The translations under genes were made by a program, and so were the position numbers. From the NCBI GenBank assembly GCA_016861025.1, contig BOKO01000022.1, forward strand, positions 1 to 64,000: a stretch of DNA of 64,000 nt. The letters are read 5' to 3'. The stretch's first letter is position 1. Each line of letters begins with the position of its first letter. This DNA is from Chloroflexota bacterium (GTDB lineage: Bacteria; Chloroflexota; Anaerolineae; Caldilineales; Caldilineaceae). This document shows, one piece after another, positions 44,905 to 53,428 of the stretch. The notes under the pieces are model-generated. The model was not told the DNA's origin, searched no databases, and saw only the letters and a program-made list of their open reading frames with translations.

Positions 44905-45939
44905 ATGAGTGATTTGATTGCACAACTCGAACAATTGCAGGCTGAGGCGCAGGCAGCGCTTGACGCCGCCAAAAGCACGCCGGCAACCGAGGCATGGTAC
45001 ACAGAGTATCTTGGTCGCAAGGGCAAAATGACAGCGATTTTACGCGGGCTTGGGCAGCTTCCCAAAGAAGAGCGTCCCCTCGTCGGCAAACGCGCCAACG
45101 AAATCAAGGAAGTGCTTGATGCGGCGCTGGCGGCGCGACAGGAAGCTATCGCCGCAGAGGAAATGCAACGGTCGCTTGCCGCCGAGGGCATCGACGTGAC
45201 GATGCCAGGGCGCAGACCGCTGTTGGGCAAGCTACATCCAACTAACCAGGCGATGCGCGAGATGGTCGAAATTCTCAAGCAAATGGGCTTCCAAGTCTAC
45301 GATTCGCCCGAAGTCGAGACCGACGCCTATAATTTCGAGCTGCTCAACTTTCCGCCCGACCACCCGGCGCGCGAGATGCAGGACACCTTCTTCACGACCA
45401 CACCCGACGTGATTCTGCGCACACACACCAGCCCCGGTCAGATTCACGCCATGCGCCACTACGCGCCGGAGCCGATCCGCGTGATTCTGCCCGGCAAGTG
45501 TTACCGCAACGAAGATGTAACTGCGCGTTCCGAGATGATGTTCTATCAAATCGAGGGGCTGGCGATCGGGCGCAATATCACTTTTAGCGATCTAAAAGGG
45601 ACGCTGCTCAATTTTGCTAACCAAATGTACGGCGAAGGGCGAAAAATTCGCTTCCGCAAATCTTATTTCCCCTTCACAGAGCCAAGCGTCGAAGTCGATG
45701 TTGACTGTATTCTTTGCGGCGGCGCCGGTTGCCGGATTTGCAAACACACCGGCTGGCTGGAGATTCTTGGTGCGGGCATGGTGCATCCGGTGGTGCTGCA
45801 AAATGGCGGGTATGATCCGGCCATCTTCAGCGGCTTTGCATTTGGAATGGGGATCGAGCGTCAAGCCATGCTCAAACGGGGAGTGGACGATATTCGCCTC
45901 TTCTACAGCAACGACGTGCGCTTTTTAGAGCGTGTGTAA
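44905..45939 (+). CDS. pheS: Phenylalanyl-tRNA synthetase alpha subunit
   Basis: Catalytic subunit of 344 aa that charges tRNA(Phe). An N-terminal coiled-coil (1-90) leads to the class II core: motif 1 around HPTNQAMREMVEILKQMGFQ, motif 2 FPPDHPARE...LLRTHTSPGQIHAM and CYRNEDVTARSEMMFYQIEGL, motif 3 GFAFGMGIERQAMLKRGVDDIRLFYSNDVRFLE. The ATG at 44905 is preferred; a GTG sits one codon earlier. pheT, which is normally next, is absent: a minus-strand gene follows immediately. The beta subunit must be encoded elsewhere. Confidence 0.95.
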   Translation: MSDLIAQLEQLQAEAQAALDAAKSTPATEAWYTEYLGRKGKMTAILRGLGQLPKEERPLVGKRANEIKEVLDAALAARQEAIAAEEMQRSLAAEGIDVTMPGRRPLLGKLHPTNQAMREMVEILKQMGFQVYDSPEVETDAYNFELLNFPPDHPAREMQDTFFTTTPDVILRTHTSPGQIHAMRHYAPEPIRVILPGKCYRNEDVTARSEMMFYQIEGLAIGRNITFSDLKGTLLNFANQMYGEGRKIRFRKSYFPFTEPSVEVDVDCILCGGAGCRICKHTGWLEILGAGMVHPVVLQNGGYDPAIFSGFAFGMGIERQAMLKRGVDDIRLFYSNDVRFLERV

Positions 45940-45947
45940 TACATTGG

Positions 45948-45998
45948 TTTGGTTGGCGTTGCCAGAAGTTTCGGCGACTCCCAGCAACGCCGACCAAA
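45948..45998. terminator. Bidirectional terminator between pheS and the CAP-domain gene
   Basis: TTTGGTTGGCGTTG (45948-45961) and CAACGCCGACCAAA (45985-45998) form a 14-bp stem with one G-U wobble. It lies between the convergent stops at 45939 and 46003 and can fold from either strand. Confidence 0.65.
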
Positions 45999-46002
45999 TA
46001 GT

Positions 46003-47823
46003 TCATTGCGATATAACAGGAAGATACACCTTCTCGGTCAGAAAATTTTCGATTTCACCCACCACGACCGTGACCGGCACCACAAAAGGTTCGATTCCAC
46101 TGCCTTCAGGCGCCGTGATCACCACCTGCCCCTGATAAATGCCCGGCGGCAGATTTTCCATGATTATACGTATCTCCAGCTCCCCGGCATCGGAGAGCGT
46201 CAACTCGATCCACGGTGCATCGGTTGTCGCCTGCCAGACGCCGTCGGCGCAGTTTGTGCACGCAACATTTAACCGCGCAACCGGCGTCGGCTCCTCTGGC
46301 GTGGCTTCAAGCCAGACCGATGAGGGGCTGACGGTCAATGCAGCCGGTTCAATCGGCTCGGTCAATGTGAAGGTCAGTGCGCCGCTTTCTGGGTGAACAT
46401 CAACCGTCGGCGAAAATTCGCCGTTTTCTTTAACGAAACGCGCCTGCACCCCGCGGCTGCGCAAATAATTTTCCGGCGATTGCCACTGCAGCGGCGCCAT
46501 CACCGGAAGAGGCGTTGAAAACACGGTTACGGCGTCGAACGTCACATCAGCTGCGCCGAGACGGTCAATGCGGAAGGTGACGGTTTTGGCGTCACCGCCC
46601 GGGTTGTAGGGCACGGCAAACTCTTGATAGCTATCCGCCTCGCGGAAGTCGCTCCCACGCAGCACAAGCTGGTTGACCGCCCCTTGCACACCCGACACAT
46701 GCAGCCGTACGACATGCTGATCCGTGCGGTGATCGCTCACCTTGACGCGGAAATAGGCGACCGCCGGGTTGGAAGCCAGGTAACCACCCGCCCAGATGCT
46801 TACGATTCCGTTATTTTGCAAAAGCATAGCTGTTCCACCGATCGCCGCCGCATCGTCGATGCGCGTCGCAGTGCTGGGGGAATATATGAAGTTGGGATCG
46901 CTGTCGTCTCCGACCCAATCCAGGCTGAATTGAATCTGCGGCCAGTCGTTGGCATCAATGCGGTTGAGACGGAAACCTGAACCAAAATGGCTGGCGCCCG
47001 TCAGGGAAAGTTCTTCAAGCGGCAGCATTTCCCCTAAATAAATCTGATCCGAAACAACCGCTGTTCGCCCCAATGCATCGCGCGTCTTGACATACACGAC
47101 TTTCCAACCATCCCCTTCGCTCAGTGTCCAGGTGGTTTCGGATGCATAGGGTTGCCAGACAGCGTCAACAAAGTCAGGGTCATTGGATATCATCATCTCG
47201 ACCGCTGGCCCCAACCCCAGGAAGCCGCCGCCGATCGCCTGGTCATAAATATAAAGATTAACCTGGCGGGAAGTGGTGGACGGCGCTTCGTTCTCGATGA
47301 TGACCGGCGCATAGTGAGGGTCAACGGCGAGATCGACGACGATGTATCCCCGATTTGCCGGAGAAAGCGCATATCCGACCCCGGCTTCGCGGAAGCGCGC
47401 GTCGAGCAGATTCCGACGGTGTGAATCGCTGTTCATCCACGCCCGCACCGCAGCGACCGGCGTGGTGTAACCACACACGGCATTCTCAGCCCACGCGCCT
47501 AGCCGGAAAAACCCTGCGGCGCGGATGCGTTCGCCTGGCGCACGTCCCTGGCTGTCGATATGTCCACAAAAACCGATGGGCTGATTGGCGACGACATCCT
47601 GCGCAAATCCACGCGACGAATCGGTCAACTCGCGGTTCCAACGCAACGGACCAACCCCAGCTGCACGCCGTTCGAGGTTGATCAGATGAATCGCTTGAAG
47701 TTCGTTATAAAAGAGTTCTGACGGCTGAACCTGCTGCGCCTTTGCGGAAGTCCACGGCGTCAACAGCAAAGACAACAAAAAAATGAAGAGCAATAGGAGC
47801 GACGACTGCTGCAATATTCTCAT
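46003..47823 (-). CDS. Secreted CAP (SCP/PR1)-domain protein
   Basis: Exported protein of about 606 aa. Signal peptide 1-30 (LLLLFIFLLSLLLTPWTSAKAQQ). A CAP domain follows at about 38-165 with NLERRAAGVGPLRWNRELTDSSRGFAQDV, CGHIDSQGRAPGERI, GAWAENAVCG and WMNSDSHRRNLLDARFREAGVGYAL, including both catalytic-type histidines. The rest is beta-rich with no named domain except a C-terminal BACON-like segment (LTVSPSSVWLEATPEEPTPVARLNVACTNC). It ends KVYLPVISQ. The ATG at 47823 is preferred over a TTG at 47838. Extracellular; its ligand is unknown. Confidence 0.8.
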   Translation of the reverse strand: MRILQQSSLLLLFIFLLSLLLTPWTSAKAQQVQPSELFYNELQAIHLINLERRAAGVGPLRWNRELTDSSRGFAQDVVANQPIGFCGHIDSQGRAPGERIRAAGFFRLGAWAENAVCGYTTPVAAVRAWMNSDSHRRNLLDARFREAGVGYALSPANRGYIVVDLAVDPHYAPVIIENEAPSTTSRQVNLYIYDQAIGGGFLGLGPAVEMMISNDPDFVDAVWQPYASETTWTLSEGDGWKVVYVKTRDALGRTAVVSDQIYLGEMLPLEELSLTGASHFGSGFRLNRIDANDWPQIQFSLDWVGDDSDPNFIYSPSTATRIDDAAAIGGTAMLLQNNGIVSIWAGGYLASNPAVAYFRVKVSDHRTDQHVVRLHVSGVQGAVNQLVLRGSDFREADSYQEFAVPYNPGGDAKTVTFRIDRLGAADVTFDAVTVFSTPLPVMAPLQWQSPENYLRSRGVQARFVKENGEFSPTVDVHPESGALTFTLTEPIEPAALTVSPSSVWLEATPEEPTPVARLNVACTNCADGVWQATTDAPWIELTLSDAGELEIRIIMENLPPGIYQGQVVITAPEGSGIEPFVVPVTVVVGEIENFLTEKVYLPVISQ

Positions 47824-47906
47824 TCCCCAGACTTTCAACCTGCCTTTTTGTTGCCAGTTTACCTGGAAAGATTACATTATTGCAAGAATTCATCGCTACG
47901 TTTGAC

Positions 47907-49292
47907 CTACAGCTCGGCAACGAACGTCTCACGCAACAGCGACTGCAGATCTTCGACCGTATCAACGTCGAGCAGCCATTCTATCTGCGCAGGCGTCAGC
48001 ACTACTTTGTTTCGGTGTGCTATCAACACGCGCCTTCCGCCGACATCGCCGCGCAACGCCCGCAATTCGGGCCAGAAGCTACGGTCAAAGAGCGCTGGCG
48101 CGCCGCGCATTTCACCTGCGACGTGTGGCGCAGCCAGGTCTGCACCGCTGCGCCATGCACCCCACTGGCGGCGCAGCAACAGCGGATCGAGCAGCGGCTG
48201 ATCGACCGGCATGAAGATCGCAGCTTCGACCGATGAGGGCAGCGCGTTCAATCCCGCCGTCAAGCTGGTTGCCTGACCTTCCGCCCACGCTGCGTTGTGA
48301 ACGATCGAGACTGCACGTCCCCAATCGCCGAGCGTCGAGCGCGTCGCCTCATCTGCTGCACCGGTGACGACGACGACCGGCCCGACGCCGGCGCGCAGCG
48401 CTGTGCGTACGGAGCGCACGATCATTGGTGCATCTCCCACCGTGATCAATTGTTTTGCATCGCCCATGCGGCTGCTGCCACCGGCTGCCAGGATCACGAC
48501 GCCGACCTGTCCCCACCGCTCGACAACCGGCGCACGTTCGGCATCGCCGACACGCGTTGCCAATGATGTAATCCCCTGCCGGGCAAGCAATGACGCCGTC
48601 AACCGCGCATAGATCAGCCGTAGCGGCGTATCAGCTTTGTTGAGAATCGGCGAGAAACGCATCGATGAGCGAAGTCCTTTTGCGCCGCCCGCAGACGAGG
48701 TTAGCAGTCGCGCCAGCATTGCCGGCGTGAGCAAGGATTCATCGTCGGCGGAGAGGCCAATCACCTGCCGAACCAGTTCCGGGCGGTGCATCCGGTGCGC
48801 GTCGATGGCGGCGCCGATGGCGTCCATTCCTGCGACCGGCGCCAGGTGCGTGACGCTGTCGGGCAACACCGGCTCGTGTTCGGCCGGCGCCTTGACCGGC
48901 CGCATCTTGCTGCCGTCGGCTTCGATAGTGATGGCGGCGATGTTAAACTCCGCCGCGCGCAACGCCAGCTGATCGACCTGCGCAGCATCTAGCCCAAGTC
49001 GGCGGTCGCCAGCGATCGGCCCGCCAAGCAGACAATAGCTATGCCGCTCAAGCGCAGCAGCCAATGCCCGCCACGGAAGCTCAGCGCCGCGGACTTCAAT
49101 GAACTCCGGCGCCCACTCCGTCTGAAACGCAGCAATGCGCGTGGTCGGCGCAACGACAGCGCGGCGGCCAGTTGCAGCCACCTCGGCCGCAAGACGAAAA
49201 GCCGTGCTGCTTTTGCCGCCGCCGCCAACCATGGCGATTACATCTGGCGTGGTTGGGTTCAATAGTAAACGCAGCGCTTGATGCAACAGCAT
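47907..49292 (-). CDS. YqeC-like / MobA-type NTP transferase fusion (molybdenum cofactor maturation)
   Basis: A 461-aa two-domain protein. Residues 1-235 resemble the selenium-dependent hydroxylase accessory protein YqeC, with a P-loop MVGGGGKSSTAFRLA (21-35) and TIEADGSKMRPVKAPAEHEPVLP. Residues 265-461 are a MobA/MocA nucleotidyltransferase (VVILAAGGSSRMGDAKQLITVGDAPMI, then FMPVDQPLLDPLLL) that would attach CMP or GMP to molybdopterin. It points to a molybdenum hydroxylase elsewhere in the genome, since none is in this window. It is divergent from the Gfo/Idh gene. Confidence 0.85.
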   Translation of the reverse strand: MLLHQALRLLLNPTTPDVIAMVGGGGKSSTAFRLAAEVAATGRRAVVAPTTRIAAFQTEWAPEFIEVRGAELPWRALAAALERHSYCLLGGPIAGDRRLGLDAAQVDQLALRAAEFNIAAITIEADGSKMRPVKAPAEHEPVLPDSVTHLAPVAGMDAIGAAIDAHRMHRPELVRQVIGLSADDESLLTPAMLARLLTSSAGGAKGLRSSMRFSPILNKADTPLRLIYARLTASLLARQGITSLATRVGDAERAPVVERWGQVGVVILAAGGSSRMGDAKQLITVGDAPMIVRSVRTALRAGVGPVVVVTGAADEATRSTLGDWGRAVSIVHNAAWAEGQATSLTAGLNALPSSVEAAIFMPVDQPLLDPLLLRRQWGAWRSGADLAAPHVAGEMRGAPALFDRSFWPELRALRGDVGGRRVLIAHRNKVVLTPAQIEWLLDVDTVEDLQSLLRETFVAEL

Positions 49293-49436
49293 ATTGTGTC
49301 ACCAGATCATGCTCGAAAACAGGCGCCCTGGCTTTTGCTCTGCGCGCCAAAGGGCTGTACGATCATCGTTTGTTGCGTATAGTTGCGCAACCGATAGTTT
49401 GTAATCACATAATCGAGTCGAAAGTCGAGGTTTTCC

Positions 49437-50513
49437 ATGAGCTCTTCCCAAACGTGGCGCGTCGCCGTCATCGGCGCTGGCACGATCAGCCAGCGAGTGC
49501 ATATTCCTGTCTTTCAAAAACAGCCTGAGACCACCGTCGTCGCCGTGTGCGATGTCAACCAGGCGCGTGCACGCGCCATCGCCGAAGAAACAGGCGTCGC
49601 CAATGTCTATGGCGACTATGAAAAGATGTTGACCGAGCAGCAGCCCAATATCGTAGTAGTGGCGACGCCAAATGTCTTTCACAAGCCGATGGCGACGGCG
49701 GCGTTGGAAGCCGGCGCACATGTGCTCTGCGAAAAGCCAGTGGCGTTGACCTACGCCGACGCGCAGGCAATGTTCGCCACCGCCGCCGCCCACGATCGAG
49801 TGCTGACCGTAGGCACCCATTTTCGTTTCACGGCGCCGATGCAGGCCGCCAAGGTGCACGCTGTCAACGGATATTTTGGCCGCATCTACGCTGCCCGCAC
49901 CGTCTGGCAGCGACGCAACGGCATCCCCGGGTACGGCAGCTGGTTCACCAATCAAGACCTGGCCGGCGGCGGCGCGCTGCTTGACATCGGCGTACACACC
50001 CTCGATCGAGCACTTTATATCATGGATTACCCAAAACCCAAGCGCGTCACCGGCGTGATGTTCGCCGAGTTTGGGCCGCGCGGTCGTGGCTTGGGTGGCT
50101 GGGGCGCCGACATCTTCCAGCCCTCCGCCAACGCTCGCTTCGATGTGGACGATCTTGCCTGGGCGCAGGTTGTCTTCGAGGACGGCGTTGTGCTTCAATT
50201 CCAGGTGGCGTGGGCGGCCAACTATCCCGAAACCTTTGTCACCGAATTGTTCGGCACAGAGGGCGGCGCCCGCATCGGCGGATGGGATTCGGTCGACTTG
50301 TACTCGATGCTCAACGGCATGGAGGTCAAGACTGAAACACAACTTCCGGCTCAGAAGGGCGGCTCCTACGACCAGTTGATCGCCAACTTTGTGCGTCGGC
50401 TCAACGGTGACGAAAAGGCCGACATCGTTACGCCGCAGCAGGCGCTCGTTCATGTGCAGATTGTCGATGCGATCACGCGGTCGGCCGTCGAAGGACGGGA
50501 AATCGTGCTGTAG
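49437..50513 (+). CDS. Gfo/Idh/MocA-family oxidoreductase
   Basis: NAD(P)-dependent sugar or inositol dehydrogenase-type protein of 358 aa. The N-terminal Rossmann domain begins VAVIGAGTISQRVHIPVF and includes VATPNVFHKPMATAALEAG and the catalytic-lysine motif HVLCEKPVALT. The C-terminal domain has GGGALLDIGVHTLDRALYIMDYPKP with the usual acid-histidine pair. The ATG at 49437 begins MSSSQTWRVAVIGAG. The substrate is not predictable. It is convergent with egsA across the hairpin at 50536-50592. Confidence 0.9.
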   Translation: MSSSQTWRVAVIGAGTISQRVHIPVFQKQPETTVVAVCDVNQARARAIAEETGVANVYGDYEKMLTEQQPNIVVVATPNVFHKPMATAALEAGAHVLCEKPVALTYADAQAMFATAAAHDRVLTVGTHFRFTAPMQAAKVHAVNGYFGRIYAARTVWQRRNGIPGYGSWFTNQDLAGGGALLDIGVHTLDRALYIMDYPKPKRVTGVMFAEFGPRGRGLGGWGADIFQPSANARFDVDDLAWAQVVFEDGVVLQFQVAWAANYPETFVTELFGTEGGARIGGWDSVDLYSMLNGMEVKTETQLPAQKGGSYDQLIANFVRRLNGDEKADIVTPQQALVHVQIVDAITRSAVEGREIVL

Positions 50514-50535
50514 ACCCCACAATGAGATCAAGAAT

Positions 50536-50592
50536 CTGCGCGCCGTTTCCAAAAGATAAAGATATTGACGCTTTCTGAAAGACGGCGCGCAG
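50536..50592. terminator. Bidirectional terminator between the Gfo/Idh and egsA genes
   Basis: CTGCGCGCCGT (50536-50546) has a perfect 11-bp reverse complement at 50582-50592, enclosing a loop that contains a second small hairpin (CTTTC-t-GAAAG, 50571-50581). On the plus strand it is followed by GTTTTAAG. It fills the gap between the convergent stops. Confidence 0.65.
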
Positions 50593-50595
50593 GTT

Positions 50596-51849
50596 TTAAG
50601 CGCGCAGCCCCAACACGCGCGCCAGCTTGCGCACAGTGAATCGGTTGCGCAAATAATGGCCGTTGTCGAGTGCAAGCGCGGCTTCGGCGTCGGTCAAGCC
50701 AAGCTCAGCCGCTGTCGTCGGTCCGCCAACCACGGCGAGCAGGCGGGCGATCTCATCCGGCGGCGGAACCTGCGCCGCAACGGTCTGAATCTCGTCCCAG
50801 CGCTCAAGAATGCGGCGTTTAATCGCGTCGTAATCATCGGGCGTCATGTCGAGGAAAGGGGCGTGGTTGCGGGCAACGGCTTCAGCTTCGGCGCCGAAAG
50901 CGCTCCGAATCGCCGCCAACTCTGCATCTTTTTCCGGCAGCGTCGCCGCTTCGAGCCGATCGGCCGCCTCCGCACGCGACAGCGCACGCACCTGAGCATA
51001 AAGGTCTGCGATCATCACCGTCGCCACCCCAACTTTGGCGCCGTGCAGGATCGCCGGGCGTCCCTTGCGCAACAGCATCATCTCCCAAAAGTGGGACATG
51101 TGATGCTCCGCGCCTGACGCCGACGCCGAATCGCCAAAGTCAAGAATAATCAATCCCGACTCTACGAGCGCGTGCATGAGCAGACGAATGCTCGCTGGCG
51201 TGGCTTGACCGATGGCCTCAGCATGCTCCTCGCACACTCTGGCGACGGCGTAGGTGCGCTGCGCAATCTCTGCGTCGTAGCGTTCGTTGTACAACAGATG
51301 ACCAAGCCGAAAATCAGCCACCGAAGTGAATTTGCCCAATATATCGGCAAAGCCAGCCGCAATCATGGCGCGCGGTGCGTCCGACAGCACGTTGAGATCG
51401 GCGAAGATGGCGGCAGGCGCGTGCGTCGGCAGCGAGATTTTGACGCCGTCAATCAACACAGGCGCGCCTATCGAGGCGAAACCATCCACCGAAGGTGCAG
51501 AAGGCGCAGAGATGAAGGGCAAACCAAGCCGATGACTGACAAAGCGCGTGATGTCTGTGATCGTGCCGGCGCCGACAGCAATAAGAATACGCTGCGAACC
51601 GTCGAGCGCCAACATCACCTGGTAAACGCGTTCGGCGTCGGCGATGATCTCCTGGCCGTGCAAGAGCACTTTCTGCACGTTGAAACCGGCGGAATCAAAC
51701 ATTGTCTCCAGTTTGCACCCCAACGCGCGGTCGGTGTTGACATCGGCCACAATTTGCAGACGCGTGTAGTTGTTCTGCCGACAGTAATCGATCAACTGCT
51801 CCAGTGCATCTTCGGCGACGACGACCGGATGCGGTTTGGTGTAGATCAT
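50596..51849 (-). CDS. egsA: sn-Glycerol-1-phosphate dehydrogenase (EgsA/AraM-like)
   Basis: NAD(P)H-dependent enzyme of about 417 aa that reduces dihydroxyacetone phosphate to sn-glycerol-1-phosphate, the archaeal-type lipid backbone enantiomer. It belongs to the Fe-alcohol-dehydrogenase/G1PDH fold: AVGAGTITDITRF near 95, SAPSVDGFASIGAPVLIDGVK (typical of G1PDH/AraM) and metal ligands in AAGFADILGKFTS, EHHMSHFWEMM and LHGAKVGVAT. The ATG at 51849 has GAGGAAG seven bases upstream; a TTG at 51864 is in frame. The product's use in this organism is unknown. Confidence 0.88.
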   Translation of the reverse strand: MIYTKPHPVVVAEDALEQLIDYCRQNNYTRLQIVADVNTDRALGCKLETMFDSAGFNVQKVLLHGQEIIADAERVYQVMLALDGSQRILIAVGAGTITDITRFVSHRLGLPFISAPSAPSVDGFASIGAPVLIDGVKISLPTHAPAAIFADLNVLSDAPRAMIAAGFADILGKFTSVADFRLGHLLYNERYDAEIAQRTYAVARVCEEHAEAIGQATPASIRLLMHALVESGLIILDFGDSASASGAEHHMSHFWEMMLLRKGRPAILHGAKVGVATVMIADLYAQVRALSRAEAADRLEAATLPEKDAELAAIRSAFGAEAEAVARNHAPFLDMTPDDYDAIKRRILERWDEIQTVAAQVPPPDEIARLLAVVGGPTTAAELGLTDAEAALALDNGHYLRNRFTVRKLARVLGLRA

Positions 51850-52079
51850 AAGATGCTTCCTCAATTGTATAGATGATCTATTTTTCGGTAGCGTAGCATG
51901 AGCGGGCTGTCATGTCGAACTTGTTATTGAAATGCAGCGTTGTATGAAGAAACGCAGGTCATGTAAGACAAATGTAAAATCGTGTGCATTCCTACTTTTA
52001 CGGATCAAATGCAAGCGTAAAGTGGCGACAGATAGCGAAGTCAGTGAATGTGTATAGGCGTCTGCGAAAGGTCGAGAAA

Positions 52080-53396
52080 ATGATGGCGATGAAAAAAATC
52101 TGGCTCGGTGTTGCAATGCTTGTTGCATTGGCAGCCGTTATAACGCCTTTGCCAATAGCGGCGCAATCGGCAAATTGCGCACAGACCGTGAACGTCCAGA
52201 CTGGCGACACGCTTTCCTCAATCGCCTGGCGCACGTTGGGAAACGCCGGCGCCTATGACCGCATCGTGGCGGCCACCAATGCCGCCGCCGCCAGCGACAG
52301 CACCTTTCCAACCATTGTAAGCGCCGATCGATTGAGCATTGGCTGGAAATTATGCATTCCGGCGGGAGGTGCGCAGCCAGCCGCTTTGGCTGCTCCGGCG
52401 ACCACAGCGACGCCAACCGCCGTCAACACACCGGCGGCAGCGCCAGAAACTGAAAACGAAGGCGGCATCGCCGAGATCGCACCGTTCGACGGTGAGGCAT
52501 TGACGATCGATTATCTGCGTCGCCAGGAGTTCCCAAACCAACAGCTTGTGATTCGGCAGACGCTGGCGCCCGGCGCCAATTACAATCGCTACATTGCATC
52601 CTATCAGTCCGAGGGGCTGCGCATCGACGGTCTGCTGACGGTGCCGCGCGGCGAAAAGCCCGCCAGCGGCTGGCCCGTGATCATCTTCAACCACGGCTAT
52701 ATCCCACCTGCGGTCTACCGCTCGACTGAGCGTTACGTCGCCTATGTTGATGGCTTTGCGCGCAACGGCTACATTGTCTTCCGTCCCGATTACCGGGGTC
52801 ACGCCTTTTCGGAGGGTGAGGCGCGGGGCGCCTACGGCTACCCGGATTACACGATCGACGTGCTTAACGCCACTGCTGCGCTTAAGAATTATCCCGACGC
52901 CGATCCCGATCGCATCGGCATGTGGGGGCACTCGATGGGCGGCTATATTACGCTGCGCGCAATGGTCACCGATCCCGACATCAAAGCCGGCGTGATCTGG
53001 GCGGGCGTCGTCGCCAACTACCCAGACCTGCTTACGCGCTGGCGCCGAGCAAACAACACGCCTGCCCCCGCCATCTCCAACCAGGCGCGGCGCTGGCGTG
53101 TGCAGCTTCAAGAACAATACGGCACGCCGGAGGAGAACCCAGAGTTCTACGCATCGATCTCGGCAAACAACTATCTGGCGGATTTGTCCGGCCCGATTCA
53201 ACTGCACCATGGCACAGCAGATGCATCGGTGCCCTATGAATTTTCGACGACGCTGCTGGAGCAGCTTCAAGCTGCGGGCCAACCGGGAGAACTGTTCACC
53301 TATCGCAACGACGATCACAACATTTCGCAGGGGTTCAACGAGGCAATGGCGCGCTCAATCGCCTTTTTTGACGAGCACGTGAAGAATCGGCGATAA
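52080..53396 (+). CDS. Secreted alpha/beta hydrolase (S9-like) with N-terminal LysM-like domain
   Basis: Exported protein of about 438 aa. The start is ATG 52080 behind AAAGGTCGAG; earlier in-frame codons from 51984 lack a signal peptide at the right place. A signal peptide (1-29, MLVALAAVITPLPIAAQS) is followed by a LysM-like segment (VQTGDTLSSIAWRTLGNAGAYDRIVAATN), an Ala/Thr linker and a hydrolase domain from about 150 with VIIFNHGYIPP, the nucleophile elbow MWGHSMGGY, LHHGTADASVPYE (acid) and NDDHNIS (His). It probably acts at the cell wall. Confidence 0.85.
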   Translation: MMAMKKIWLGVAMLVALAAVITPLPIAAQSANCAQTVNVQTGDTLSSIAWRTLGNAGAYDRIVAATNAAAASDSTFPTIVSADRLSIGWKLCIPAGGAQPAALAAPATTATPTAVNTPAAAPETENEGGIAEIAPFDGEALTIDYLRRQEFPNQQLVIRQTLAPGANYNRYIASYQSEGLRIDGLLTVPRGEKPASGWPVIIFNHGYIPPAVYRSTERYVAYVDGFARNGYIVFRPDYRGHAFSEGEARGAYGYPDYTIDVLNATAALKNYPDADPDRIGMWGHSMGGYITLRAMVTDPDIKAGVIWAGVVANYPDLLTRWRRANNTPAPAISNQARRWRVQLQEQYGTPEENPEFYASISANNYLADLSGPIQLHHGTADASVPYEFSTTLLEQLQAAGQPGELFTYRNDDHNISQGFNEAMARSIAFFDEHVKNRR

Positions 53397-53428
53397 TCCA
53401 AACACATCGTCAATCACCGGAGCTCGAT

